From Marinovum algicola (GTDB lineage: Bacteria; Pseudomonadota; Alphaproteobacteria; Rhodobacterales; Rhodobacteraceae): a DNA stretch of 53,640 nucleotides. Shown piece after piece: positions 44,658 through 53,525 of the stretch. The notes beneath the pieces are model-generated. The model was not told the origin of the DNA. It did no database searches and was given only the letters and a program-made list of their open reading frames with translations. Both the position numbers and the translations under genes were made by a program. Each line of letters begins with the position of its first letter. Position 1 is the stretch's first letter. The stretch spans positions 1-53,640 of the forward strand of contig NZ_FNYY01000027.1 of the NCBI RefSeq assembly GCF_900109145.1. The letters run 5' to 3'.

Positions 44658-45797
44658 TCACAGCCCTGCGGCTTTGGTCAGGTTCACCCTGAACCTGTCG
44701 CGCCTGCGCTGGTAACGCCGGGTCATCTCGGCCGACGCATGTCCCAGGTGCTTTTGAACATAGCGCTCATCAACCTCTGCCGACGAGGCGAGCCCGGCGC
44801 GCAAGGAATGTCCAGAGAACATTGCCAGCCTTTTGGCTTCCGGCAGATCGGATCTGACGCCGCTCTTCAGAACGGTTGCCTTGATCAGCCGAGCGACGTG
44901 CTTGTCGGAGAGGCGGGCCTCGAGGGCACGTTTGCCGTCCCGCGAGGTGCGCACGAAGACCGGCCCAAAGTCGATCTTCGCAAAGTGTAGCCATTGCTCA
45001 AGTGCGTGGACAGGACAGGTCTGGTCGCTTGAGCCGCGCCCAACCTCGACCTCGCGCCACCCGGTCTTGGCGTTCAGTGTCAGCAGAGCGCCATCTTCGA
45101 AAATCTCGATCCAACCGCCGGAGCCCGGTGTATCATCCTTGTGCACGTCAAGGCTCACGATCTCGGAGCGACGGAGACCTCCAGCATAGCCCAGAAGTAA
45201 GATCGCCCGGTCTCGAAGCCCGCGGAGATCATAGGGAAGGGTGCCCACCATGGCCTGGATGTCCTCGGGCAGGATCGCTTCCTTCTGAACCGGCGGACGC
45301 GCGTGTTTGCGCCTAATCCCGGCCAGAACGGTGGCGACATGGCGGTCCTTGCGATCAAGAGTGAACCCTCGCTGCCTGTAATTCCAAGCGATGCCGGAGA
45401 GGCGCCGCTCAATGGTGGAGACCGAGAGAGCAGGGGCCTTCCCGGTCGCGGCGGCCAGATCAGCCAGATAAAGTCCAACCATCTCCGGCGAGGGGGGCAG
45501 AGGCTCCGTGCCTTTCAACCGGCACCAGCGGGTGAAGTGTTTCCAGTCGGCGGCGTAGGCCTTGTTCGTGTTCCCAGCCGTCGAGGCCTCGGCATAGTCC
45601 CGGGCGGTATCGATCAGCCGGTCGAGCGCGCCGGAGCCGGCCACATGGGCGGGCAGAGCGATTGAGGCTCCGTCCCGAGAGGTTCTCTCGTCGCGCTCGT
45701 CACTGTTCGGCGCGGTATGGGGTGCTGAGCTCGAAATCTCTGCGTCAGACGCGTCAGAATCCTCGATTTTGGTGCCGCTATTCGTGATACTGCTCAT
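44658..45797 (-). CDS. Cre-like tyrosine recombinase
   Basis: A 379-residue site-specific recombinase. An N-terminal SAM-like core-binding domain (about 55-165; NTNKAYAADWKHFTRW) is followed by the catalytic domain. Arg at 209/210 (GLRRSEI), His330 and Arg333 (HSLRAGLASS), His353 (HLGHAS) and Tyr362 (TRRYQRRR) form the expected set. I chose the Met at 45797, which has a GGAAAC element; the frame upstream to 46112 is not conserved-looking. The recombinase next to repABC suggests plasmid dimer resolution; alternatively it integrates an element. A candidate target palindrome lies 190 bp away at 44447. Confidence 0.88.
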   Translation of the reverse strand: MSSITNSGTKIEDSDASDAEISSSAPHTAPNSDERDERTSRDGASIALPAHVAGSGALDRLIDTARDYAEASTAGNTNKAYAADWKHFTRWCRLKGTEPLPPSPEMVGLYLADLAAATGKAPALSVSTIERRLSGIAWNYRQRGFTLDRKDRHVATVLAGIRRKHARPPVQKEAILPEDIQAMVGTLPYDLRGLRDRAILLLGYAGGLRRSEIVSLDVHKDDTPGSGGWIEIFEDGALLTLNAKTGWREVEVGRGSSDQTCPVHALEQWLHFAKIDFGPVFVRTSRDGKRALEARLSDKHVARLIKATVLKSGVRSDLPEAKRLAMFSGHSLRAGLASSAEVDERYVQKHLGHASAEMTRRYQRRRDRFRVNLTKAAGL

Positions 45798-46133
45798 GTT
45801 TCCGAGCATATCATTTTTCCGTCCGATAATGAAAAAGGTTTGTGGCCGCTGGATGCGCGTTATCCAGCGGCGATAAATCTGCCTTGGACGAAAGCGCGGG
45901 CAGAATTTGGGCCTATGGGAATTGCTCTGAACGACTGAGCTCGGTGGCTGTCTGTGTTGCAGATTTTGGGGTGGGGTGGATGCCGAGTTCGACAAGAAAC
46001 ACCTGTCGTTCTTGCAAAACGAGGGCCTTTGCGCGCGCGGTTCCTGAGCATTTGTCGTGCTTTCGAATTTGAGCCACACGGACCCGTGCGGTGCCGGGGC
46101 GCCGCAGGTCAAGACAAAGGTTCTGCCCTTGTT
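45798..46133. other. Gap between recombinase and IS91-like transposase
   Basis: No gene supported in these 336 bp. It should contain the recombinase promoter and one terminus of the IS91-like element. A minus-strand frame here (ending ATELSRSEQFP) looks weakly coding and may be a 3' gene remnant. Confidence 0.35.
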
Positions 46134-47336
46134 TCATGCGGCGGTTCTCCAAGGTGGCGAGCGAGATTTCGGGGTCTTGCCGCGCTCGAATGCATCGATG
46201 ACGACCATGCTGCCGCCGCATTCCGGGCACGTCAGACTCGAGGACTGTTCGTCCGGAGGGCCGGTCTTGTCGTCTGATGCTTCCTGGTCGTCTTGCGCCT
46301 CTGCGGCCAACAGTAATCTGATGGTTTCAAGCCTTGCGCGGCGGATGCCGTTGGCAAGGAAACCGGTATGGCGGATCCGGTGAAACCCCGGAGGCAGAAC
46401 GTGGGTCAGGAACCGGCGAATGAACTCCCCCGTTTCGAGACGCATGACCTTCTGGCGATTGCGGTTTCTAATCCTGTAGTCCTTCCATCGGAACGCAACC
46501 GTCTCGGCATCGGCGCTGACGAGGCGCGAATTCGGAATCGCCACCCTGTGCGTGTACCGGCTGAGATAGGCGAGAACTGCCCCGGGTCCTCCGAAGGGCG
46601 GTTTGGCGTATACCACCCATGCGGTCTTTCTGAGCGGTGCGAGGTGGGTCTTGAAGATGTCCGGGCTCGTCAGATGCGCCAATTGCCCGGAGAAGGCCAG
46701 ATTTCCGGACCGATGAAGAGCCATCAGTCCTTCCAGGAACAAACGCCGGAACAGACGGGACACGACCCTCACGGGCAGGAAGAACCCCGGACGGCAAGCA
46801 ATCCAGTGCTTGCCGCAGGGCGACAAGCCGCCGCCAGGCACGATGATGTGCACATGCGGGTGATGCGTCAGCGCCGATCCCCAGGAGTGCAGCACACTCG
46901 TCATTCCAATCGTCGCGCCCAGATGCTTGGGATCGGCGGCAATCGTCAGAAGCGTTCTTGAAGACGCCTTGAACAGAAGATCGTAGACAGCCGCCTTGTT
47001 CTGCAAGGCGATCTTGGCGATCGTTGCGGGCAGGGTGAAGACAACGTGGAAATATTCCACTGGCAAGAGGTCGGAGACCCGGGCCTGCATCCAGTGGTGG
47101 GCGGTGGCCCCCTGGCATTTCGGGCAATGCCGGTTGCGGCATGAATTGTAGGAGACGTGCTGGTGTCCGCATTTGGTGCAAGCCGCGACGTGTCCGCCCA
47201 GAACAGCCGTCCGGCAGGTTTCAATTGCCGACATGACCTTGAGTTGCGCCTGGCTCAGGTGACCAGCATTGGCACGACGCCAGGCAGGTCCGTGGGCTCG
47301 GAAGATGTCCGCGACTTCGAGTGCTGGTCGGGACAT
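46134..47336 (-). CDS. IS91-family transposase (Y2 HUH, zinc-binding N-terminus)
   Basis: A 400-residue rolling-circle transposase. The N-terminal zinc domain reads CTKCGHQHVSYNSC with further Cys in CRNRHCPKCQ. The HUH motif lies in HHPHVHIIVPGGG, and the paired-Tyr nickase motif region is LAYLSRYTHRVAIPN. A C-terminal CPECGGSM zinc knuckle is present. Length is normal for the family, so it looks intact. Confidence 0.93.
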   Translation of the reverse strand: MSRPALEVADIFRAHGPAWRRANAGHLSQAQLKVMSAIETCRTAVLGGHVAACTKCGHQHVSYNSCRNRHCPKCQGATAHHWMQARVSDLLPVEYFHVVFTLPATIAKIALQNKAAVYDLLFKASSRTLLTIAADPKHLGATIGMTSVLHSWGSALTHHPHVHIIVPGGGLSPCGKHWIACRPGFFLPVRVVSRLFRRLFLEGLMALHRSGNLAFSGQLAHLTSPDIFKTHLAPLRKTAWVVYAKPPFGGPGAVLAYLSRYTHRVAIPNSRLVSADAETVAFRWKDYRIRNRNRQKVMRLETGEFIRRFLTHVLPPGFHRIRHTGFLANGIRRARLETIRLLLAAEAQDDQEASDDKTGPPDEQSSSLTCPECGGSMVVIDAFERGKTPKSRSPPWRTAA

Positions 47337-47349
47337 TGGGGACCCGCCG

Positions 47350-48222
47350 TCAGCCGCTTCCGCCTTTCTCGAGGTTCAGCAGATCCAGAGGGCTCGTCAC
47401 GTCCCGGATCATCTTGATTGCAACCTTTGTGTAGACGGTCGTGGTCTCCAGCGTCGTGTGACCAAGCAGCACCTGGATCACTCGGATGTCTGTTCCGTTT
47501 TCCAGCAGGTGCGTGGCGAAACAGTGCCTCAACGTGTGGGGCGAGACGTTTTTCTTGATATCTGCAAAGTCGCACGCGGCGTGGAACGCGCGGCTCAGCT
47601 GGCGGTTTGAAATCGGGTTGGCCGGGTCGCGGCCGGGGAATAGCCAGCCCGCAGGACGCGTTTCCCGATAGTAGGCGCGCAAAAGCTCGAGAAGGGTGGG
47701 CGACAACATCACCTGCCGATCCTTGCGGCCCTTGCCTTGCTCGACGCGGATCAGCATGCGATCGCTGTCGATATCGGACACTTTCAGATGCGTGACTTCA
47801 TTCGCCCGCAATCCGCAACCATACGCGACACTGAGAGCGGCCCCATACTTCAAGCCCGGACCCGGCGCCGCGGCCAGAATTCGCGCGACTTCTGCGGCGC
47901 TCAGTACGACCGGGATCTGCTTGGCGATCCGCTGGTAACGAAGGTAACGTTTCATTTCGGACCGGTCGCAGGTCACCGAAAAGAAAAAGCTGAGCGCAGT
48001 CAGCCGGTGGTTGAAGGTCGGCGCGCCGGTGCCCTTGTTCGTCATATCGAGCTGAAACGCGCGCAAGTCCTCGGGCGTGGCCAAATCGGGCGACCGCCCC
48101 AGAAATCTGGCAAACTCGCGCACTGACCGCAAATACATCTTCTGGGTGATTGGCCGCAGGCCCTTGATGCGCATGTCGTCTAAAAACCGTTGCCGTAGGG
48201 CTGGAACATGTTCGCTGGACAA
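47350..48222 (-). CDS. Tyrosine recombinase associated with the IS91-like element
   Basis: A 290-residue integrase. It has an N-terminal SAM-like domain (QRFLDDMRIKGLRPITQKMY) and a catalytic domain with GCGLRANEV, SPHTLRHCFATHLLENG, LGHTTLETTTVYTKV. A TTG start at 48222 is favoured by a perfect AGGAGG five bases upstream; a reading from 48453 is unsupported. It lies just upstream of the transposase gene on the same strand. Its role in IS91 transposition is not established. Confidence 0.88.
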   Translation of the reverse strand: MSSEHVPALRQRFLDDMRIKGLRPITQKMYLRSVREFARFLGRSPDLATPEDLRAFQLDMTNKGTGAPTFNHRLTALSFFFSVTCDRSEMKRYLRYQRIAKQIPVVLSAAEVARILAAAPGPGLKYGAALSVAYGCGLRANEVTHLKVSDIDSDRMLIRVEQGKGRKDRQVMLSPTLLELLRAYYRETRPAGWLFPGRDPANPISNRQLSRAFHAACDFADIKKNVSPHTLRHCFATHLLENGTDIRVIQVLLGHTTLETTTVYTKVAIKMIRDVTSPLDLLNLEKGGSG

Positions 48223-48274
48223 AGGAACCTCCTGTCGTTCGATTGAGAAGGTCCCAATCAAACGACGGTCACAC

Positions 48275-48370
48275 CTATCCGCAAAGACCACAGTCGACCC
48301 GGCGTAGTTCGGCGGTAACGAGCGCCAATACCGCGTGAGCGGTTTCGTCCAAGGCAAGCTTATTGGACAT
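48275..48370 (-). pseudogene. Possible truncated 5' fragment of a gene divergent from DUF1403
   Basis: A 31-residue reading, MSNKLALDETAHAVLALVTA then a Cys-rich end (VDCGLCG), has a protein-like composition and ends near the presumed IS91 boundary. It may be the start of a gene cut by the insertion. The remaining 48223-48446 gap shows nothing else. Confidence 0.2.
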
Positions 48371-48446
48371 AAACGGATACGGCAAAGCGGGGCGGTTTTC
48401 CCAGTATGTGGTAGAACAAAGCGCCGCCATCGGATAGTGTTGTGGC

Positions 48447-49337
48447 ATGGCATATGCTCGAGCGACCTTCATTGACGACCCTGATACCCTACCTCGGATG
48501 CCGCCCTGGGTCACTTCCGCACGCCCCGAAACCCATGAAGATATGGCGTTTTTGTCGGGCGCGGCGCTGGCGCATCTGCATCTGGTGGTCGGGCGCGATG
48601 ACGTTCCCCAAGCCTTGTTGCGGGAAAGTTTGGCGCTGCGCGCGGCGGAGGCTTGTGTGGTACATTCGGGGCGGCCGGAAAGGGCGGCAGACTTGCGGGA
48701 CGCGTTGGCGTTTCTGCAGCCGGGTGACAGCCCGGGGCCAGCGGGCGAGAGTTATCTTTCTTGGCGGCGCGCGGTGGAACGACCGGTGGCGGCCAAGGCA
48801 TTGAACCGGGCGCTGCCGACTTTGGAACCGGAACAGATCGCAACCTGGCTCGAAGTAGTGAAGGCGGCTCCGGTGACTCAAGCGGCCACCGTCCTGGAGG
48901 CCGTTCTTGGAGATCGACCCCGCGACCTCACCTCCGCACTGATTCTCGCGGATGCAACTTTGGCGCAGGCGCTCGGGTGGAGCCATGTCCTGCCGCTTCT
49001 GGCACTCGGCCTCAAGCGCGGTGATCTTCGAAAAACCGGCGAGGAGTTGCGGCTGATCTGTCATCAGGCAATTGGGACGGCAGCAGTTGAGACAACGCAC
49101 CAGGCCATCGATCTGACACGACGCGCAGCCCGGCTCAAAGAGGCCGCGCCGAAACTGCGAGCCAGGGGTTCTGACAAGGCAGTGGCCGACTTTCTGGCCC
49201 GGGATGCCATCGCCCCTACCGCGCTTACCTCACTGCGGTCCGACCGGGCAGCGCGCCGCTTTTGCGACCGGCTGGTGGCGTTAGGGGTCGCCCGAGAGCT
49301 CACCGGGCGTGACACGTTCCGCCTTTACGGGGTCTAG
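48447..49337 (+). CDS. DUF1403 family protein
   Basis: A 296-residue all-helical soluble protein. The conserved core reads LSGAALAHLHLVVGRDDVPQ, AADLRDALAFLQPGDSPGPA and SWRRAVERPV, which I recognise as DUF1403, a family often found on alphaproteobacterial plasmids. Function is undescribed. It is two bases upstream of an ScpB-like gene, so the two are an operon and may act together. The ribosome site is weak. Confidence 0.85.
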   Translation: MAYARATFIDDPDTLPRMPPWVTSARPETHEDMAFLSGAALAHLHLVVGRDDVPQALLRESLALRAAEACVVHSGRPERAADLRDALAFLQPGDSPGPAGESYLSWRRAVERPVAAKALNRALPTLEPEQIATWLEVVKAAPVTQAATVLEAVLGDRPRDLTSALILADATLAQALGWSHVLPLLALGLKRGDLRKTGEELRLICHQAIGTAAVETTHQAIDLTRRAARLKEAAPKLRARGSDKAVADFLARDAIAPTALTSLRSDRAARRFCDRLVALGVARELTGRDTFRLYGV

Positions 49338-49339
49338 GC

Positions 49340-49939
49340 ATGGTCAAAGATCACGCCGAAACCGACCTCGACCGGGAATTGGACGATCTGCCAACCGAAT
49401 TGCGCTGGCGAGAATGGAGGCGGCGGATTGAAGCCGTTCTCTTCGCCAGCGCATCGCCGGTGCCGCGCGAGGACCTCGCGCGCGTGGTGGGGCAGGGGGC
49501 TTCGGTCGATCTGTTGGTCGAAGACCTGGCCGCCGATCTCGAAGGACGATCCTTCGAAGTGGCGCAGGTGGCCGGCGGCTGGATGCTGCGGACGAGACCG
49601 GCCTATGCGGCGGCGATCAGGACGGCCGCGGATGTCGGCGATCAGGATCTCGATCTGCGCGAATACGATGTCGCGGTCCTGGCCGCCATCGCCTACCACC
49701 AGCCGATCACAAGAGACGGGCTGAAGGACATCTTCGGCAAGGAGATCAGCCGAGATCTGATCGGTCGGCTACATGCCCGTGGCCTGATCGGCACCGGCCC
49801 ACGGTCGCCGCGGCGCGGGGCACCCTATACCTATGTGACGACGGAGCAGTTCCTGGTCGCGTTCGATCTGGAGTCGCTGCAGGACCTGCCCGATCGGGAG
49901 CAGATGGAGGATGCAGGTGTCATCAATTCCCAGGCGTAG
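49340..49939 (+). CDS. ScpB-like segregation/condensation protein
   Basis: A 199-residue protein with the double winged-helix ScpB fold: WRRRIEAVLFASASPVPRED at the N-terminus, YDVAVLAAIAYHQPITRDGL in the second domain and GRLHARGLIGTGPRSPRRGA near the C-terminus. Chromosomal ScpB works with SMC and the kleisin ScpA; no ScpA is seen here. It follows DUF1403 directly, and its last 17 bases overlap the 3' end of tniQ on the other strand. Confidence 0.88.
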   Translation: MVKDHAETDLDRELDDLPTELRWREWRRRIEAVLFASASPVPREDLARVVGQGASVDLLVEDLAADLEGRSFEVAQVAGGWMLRTRPAYAAAIRTAADVGDQDLDLREYDVAVLAAIAYHQPITRDGLKDIFGKEISRDLIGRLHARGLIGTGPRSPRRGAPYTYVTTEQFLVAFDLESLQDLPDREQMEDAGVINSQA

Positions 49940-50957
49940 TCGTTGCCAATGATGTTCGACGGTTTGAATGAAGGCGGATGATGGCTCGCTGTAAGGCTGT
50001 CAAATCAGGATGTCCGGAGCGTTTCTTTGTTCCCGGTGTTATCTGTGACAATATCTCTGCACTCAATGACGCCACCAGGTCGGAATGCTTGGACGCTGCC
50101 AGTGCAATGCGGGTCCAGAGCTCAATTGCGGGATGCTCGGAATATTTTTGGAGGGGCATCATTCCTTCGGTCAACTGGCGGAAGAAAAGATATCGGTCGC
50201 GAATTGGAAGACGTGAAATCGATTTGGGTTCCCCATCGAACGTGAAGCAAACGGTCCCAAGCATGGCGGGCAGGGAGGTCCTCCCGTGCAGTCCATGTCC
50301 CGCAACATGCATTCGAAGCAGATCGTCGAGCAGCCGCTCGAGACGATGCACATTATACTCGGCGGGCAGCGTGGGTTTTCGGAGATCTGCGTCGCACCAG
50401 ACACAGAAATGTTGCGGCAGAAGCCGGTTTTGTCGAACAGGCGCGATGCCGCCACGGCAGGTAGGGCAGTGGTCGCGCAAGCGGCATCCATGCCGAAAGC
50501 AGGAAACGCGCGTTGCCAAAGTCCAGCCGCGTCGGAAGTACGGTGCGAGATCCTCTTTCAGGCACACTGGACAGTATTGCAGGCGATTGAACTGAGCGGT
50601 CGATGTGCCAGGATCTCCAGATCCACTGTTGTGCCGCAAACGCAACCGGGCTAGCGGGTCGCGGTTCAAAGCCAAGCCATCAATATCCTCGGTAGGTAAC
50701 CGCGTTCGCTCGACCAGCAAATTGAGGATTCGCCCGGGAAGGTCTCGGTCAAGCTTCGCAGACCAATCTCCAACTGCGACATCCAGAACCCGCCCAAAAT
50801 ATTGAGGTGGAATTCCATTGGCCATGGCCAGCCGATGCAACCAGCTCGACAGCAGCTCTCCGGGTACCGGTGCAACAACGACGGGCCAGCCTTGCCCCAC
50901 CTCGTTGCCGTAGTCGCGCGCAGGTGTGACCGTGATCTCGGACGCAGACTGGTTCAC
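49923..50957 (-). CDS. tniQ: TniQ family transposition protein
   Basis: A 344-residue TniQ/TnsD-family protein. The N-terminal TniQ region (PGELLSSWLHRLAMANGI) is followed by zinc-binding pairs (YCPVCLKEDL; CFRHGCRLRDHCPTC; FCVWCDAD). In Tn5053- and Tn7-like elements this protein helps select the target. Start overlaps the tniB stop (ATGA). It is tail to tail with scpB with a 17-bp overlap. Confidence 0.93.
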   Translation of the reverse strand: MNQSASEITVTPARDYGNEVGQGWPVVVAPVPGELLSSWLHRLAMANGIPPQYFGRVLDVAVGDWSAKLDRDLPGRILNLLVERTRLPTEDIDGLALNRDPLARLRLRHNSGSGDPGTSTAQFNRLQYCPVCLKEDLAPYFRRGWTLATRVSCFRHGCRLRDHCPTCRGGIAPVRQNRLLPQHFCVWCDADLRKPTLPAEYNVHRLERLLDDLLRMHVAGHGLHGRTSLPAMLGTVCFTFDGEPKSISRLPIRDRYLFFRQLTEGMMPLQKYSEHPAIELWTRIALAASKHSDLVASLSAEILSQITPGTKKRSGHPDLTALQRAIIRLHSNRRTSLATTTPGN

Positions 50958-51835
50958 ATCATTTCGCGGCGCAAAGGCGCATTTCGGCGTTTCGACAGGG
51001 GCGTGTAACCAAGCGAGGTAATGGTCGCCTCAGAAATGTGTTCCTCGCCGTTCCTTATCGCCTTGATGGCCGCGCTGCTCACGATATCGACGACCTCTCC
51101 GATCAAGCCCTCTGACAATTCATGGATGATCTCAGCCAGTGACGGTCGCGACAGGTTCGAGGCGCGGGCGAGAGGGATGCTGGTTTCAAGACTATCGAGG
51201 AGCGTCGCGAAATCCTCGTCATACGCCCATCTGGGAATAGGGATCGTATCGAACCGCGATCCCATTTCCTCGGTGTCGTGTACCGCGTCATAGACCGCAA
51301 CCTCGCCAACCAGTACGGGCGAAATGTCGTGGACACGTGCGATACGGCGCAGGAACGAAAAGATAGATTTCACGTCCTGTCGGCGCCCTCGAAGGGCGCT
51401 GTGAAACTCATCGAAGATGAGCAGGCGGGGTTTCAAGCTGTCCAGCAAATGATCCACCTGCTCGCCCGCGCGCGACAGGCTCCGCCAACCAGATGCCTGA
51501 GGCGCGCGCAACCCGGCAAGAATGCTGGCATAGAAGTGAGACAGTCCGGCACCTTCTCGGGTCTGGATCACCCAGATCCTTTGACGTTCTGACTGCCGCA
51601 AATGTTCAATCGCAAAGCGTTCGGCGATCATCGTCTTGCCATTGTGATAGGGGCCTGTCAGCAAGAGCCCTCTGGGACGCAAGGTTACTGGCCGATCAAG
51701 CAGCAGACTCATGGCGTTATGGGCGCGACTTGCAACCGGATGGCTGATCCAACGGGCCGACCGGATATGGGCGATGCGGCACGCGTCACCAGCATCGAGA
51801 AGTGATGCGGCGGAGTCTAGGAGGTGATCAATCAT
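50954..51835 (-). CDS. tniB: TniB family AAA+ ATPase
   Basis: A 293-residue regulator ATPase of the TnsC/TniB family. Walker A GPYHNGKT is at about 61-68 and Walker B is LLIFDEFHSAL. It links the TniA transposase to the target. I used the Met at 51835, one base after the tniA stop; the longer frame runs into tniA. Confidence 0.92.
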   Translation of the reverse strand: MIDHLLDSAASLLDAGDACRIAHIRSARWISHPVASRAHNAMSLLLDRPVTLRPRGLLLTGPYHNGKTMIAERFAIEHLRQSERQRIWVIQTREGAGLSHFYASILAGLRAPQASGWRSLSRAGEQVDHLLDSLKPRLLIFDEFHSALRGRRQDVKSIFSFLRRIARVHDISPVLVGEVAVYDAVHDTEEMGSRFDTIPIPRWAYDEDFATLLDSLETSIPLARASNLSRPSLAEIIHELSEGLIGEVVDIVSSAAIKAIRNGEEHISEATITSLGYTPLSKRRNAPLRREMM

Positions 51836-51836
51836 T

Positions 51837-53471
51837 TCACCAATCCTCAACCGGAAAGACGCGGCGCGGGCGCTCAGGGTCAGGTGTTTCGCGGATTGGT
51901 GTCGGGGAAGAAGTGAGGCTCTGGTAGGGTTTCGGCGCATGAGCCGCATGCCTGGCCCGTGCGACTTCCTTCAGCCTTTGCTTCTTCGATGCCGAGGCAT
52001 CTACCGTCGCCGCGATTTCGCGGCGGATCGCGGTCTTCTCCTCGATCGGGCGTCGGCCGGTTTCGCGCGCTCGGCTTCTCTCGGCCCTGTGCTGCCAGAG
52101 GGTGACCGCCTCAAGCAGTCCATCCCGCCGCTCCACAGGGCGCCAGGCTCCTGTATCGGGATCCTTGATGTAGATGTGACTAATGTCCCGAGGATCATAA
52201 CGAACATCGAGAGCACCCAATCGATCACGGCGGGCGACCAACGGGCCCAACCATGGATCGAAATAGTCGTTGGCAAACAGGCTGACACCTTGAGGTGAAA
52301 TCCTGCGTGTCTTGTTCGGGAGAAAGCTGAGCAGAACGTCGAAAGGGTTGTCTTCCGGGCCGTCCGGCTGACGGCATTTTCGTTCCCATTCATTGGTCGG
52401 GACTGTCAGCTTGCGTTCATTCTGGCTAAGATTGTGATCGATAATCGCCAGCGCGATACAGCGTTCGAGGTCTGCAAAGTTGAGCCTCGCACGGTCTTCG
52501 GACAGATACTCACCCCGATCCGCGATGGAACGCCCGGTCTTGCCAGGCAGGGAGCGCAGCACCGTATTCACCTTGCCTAGAAGTCGTTCGACAACCCCGC
52601 CACGATGGACGGTCCCCTTGTTCCGGCTTTGAATTGCAATCCCGTACTCGGCACAACCCAGGATGAAACTGGTGCTTCTGAATTCCATGGCGGAATCCAC
52701 GACGACCATCTTCGGGCGGCCAAACATCGGCCAGGAATGATTGATGTCGCGCGCTGCCAGCCAGTCCTCCTTGCGGCACATCGCCTGCGCCAGACAGAGG
52801 GCGACCGACAAGCGTGAGGGCTGCTCAAGGGTCAGGCAGAAGCCGATAATCGCGCTTGTTGCAACATCAGCTGCGATGGTGAGATAGGGGCGTCCAACAT
52901 AGATGCCCTGACCATCGATGACTTCCACAAACTGGATGTCGGCGGGGGTATGGTCTATCTGGACGACATCGAGTGCGTGGTTGGCCCGGATATAACCTGG
53001 GCGGGGTTTCAGGCGCCGTAGGTTTTTTCCTCCTGAATGTCGCCGTCGTGCAATCTCCTCGGGCGTGAACAGTCGTGGGATACGCTTGGAAACGGTGACA
53101 TAGGCAGGCGGATCAAGACCCTCGCTGTCACAACGGGTGCGGATTTCATCGACAATCGGCGCAAGGTCCGGTTGCTCGGGCTGAAGCCACATCTCCCGAA
53201 GGGTTGCCAAAATGATTTCCTCAACAGCCGGGCTGATCCTCGCGCGCCTAGCTCCACCTGTCTTTGGCAACAGCGAAGACACCCGATGTTCGGTACGATA
53301 TCGGCGCAGGTGGTTGTAGACTTGGCGCGTCGAGAGACGCAATTCGGATGCGGCCCGAGAAACTGCGGTGCGCATAGGCTCTTGCCCGTCCAAAATGCGA
53401 TCCAGCTCTCGCGCGATACGCGTTGCCTTGGCCCAAGCCTCGTCAGACGCTTCGTTTTCGCGCAGCGTCAT
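51837..53471 (-). CDS. tniA: TniA/TnsB-family DDE transposase
   Basis: A 544-residue retroviral-integrase-fold transposase. N-terminal helix-turn-helix (STRQVYNHLRRYRTEHRVS) binds transposon ends. The catalytic triad is Asp173 (VQIDHTP), Asp259 (VVVDSAME) and Glu295 (GVVERLLG), with the usual 35-residue D-E spacing. A C-terminal Mu-type beta-barrel follows (about 400-450). First gene of tniABQ and apparently intact. Confidence 0.95.
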   Translation of the reverse strand: MTLRENEASDEAWAKATRIARELDRILDGQEPMRTAVSRAASELRLSTRQVYNHLRRYRTEHRVSSLLPKTGGARRARISPAVEEIILATLREMWLQPEQPDLAPIVDEIRTRCDSEGLDPPAYVTVSKRIPRLFTPEEIARRRHSGGKNLRRLKPRPGYIRANHALDVVQIDHTPADIQFVEVIDGQGIYVGRPYLTIAADVATSAIIGFCLTLEQPSRLSVALCLAQAMCRKEDWLAARDINHSWPMFGRPKMVVVDSAMEFRSTSFILGCAEYGIAIQSRNKGTVHRGGVVERLLGKVNTVLRSLPGKTGRSIADRGEYLSEDRARLNFADLERCIALAIIDHNLSQNERKLTVPTNEWERKCRQPDGPEDNPFDVLLSFLPNKTRRISPQGVSLFANDYFDPWLGPLVARRDRLGALDVRYDPRDISHIYIKDPDTGAWRPVERRDGLLEAVTLWQHRAERSRARETGRRPIEEKTAIRREIAATVDASASKKQRLKEVARARHAAHAPKPYQSLTSSPTPIRETPDPERPRRVFPVEDW

Positions 53472-53525
53472 GAACCCGCCGCTCCACGGTTTCTAAACCC
53501 CATCTTCTGCCCCATGTTCTCGCTT

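Larger units (their letters stand above)
46050..48270 (-). mobile_element. IS91-family element with transposase and tyrosine recombinase (ends approximate)
   Basis: Two adjacent minus-strand genes, a tyrosine recombinase (47350-48222) and a Y2 HUH transposase (46134-47336), 13 bp apart, form the two-gene arrangement known in one branch of IS91 elements. IS91 elements lack terminal inverted repeats and move by rolling circle, so the exact ends cannot be placed from this sequence; both limits given are estimates. Confidence 0.7.
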
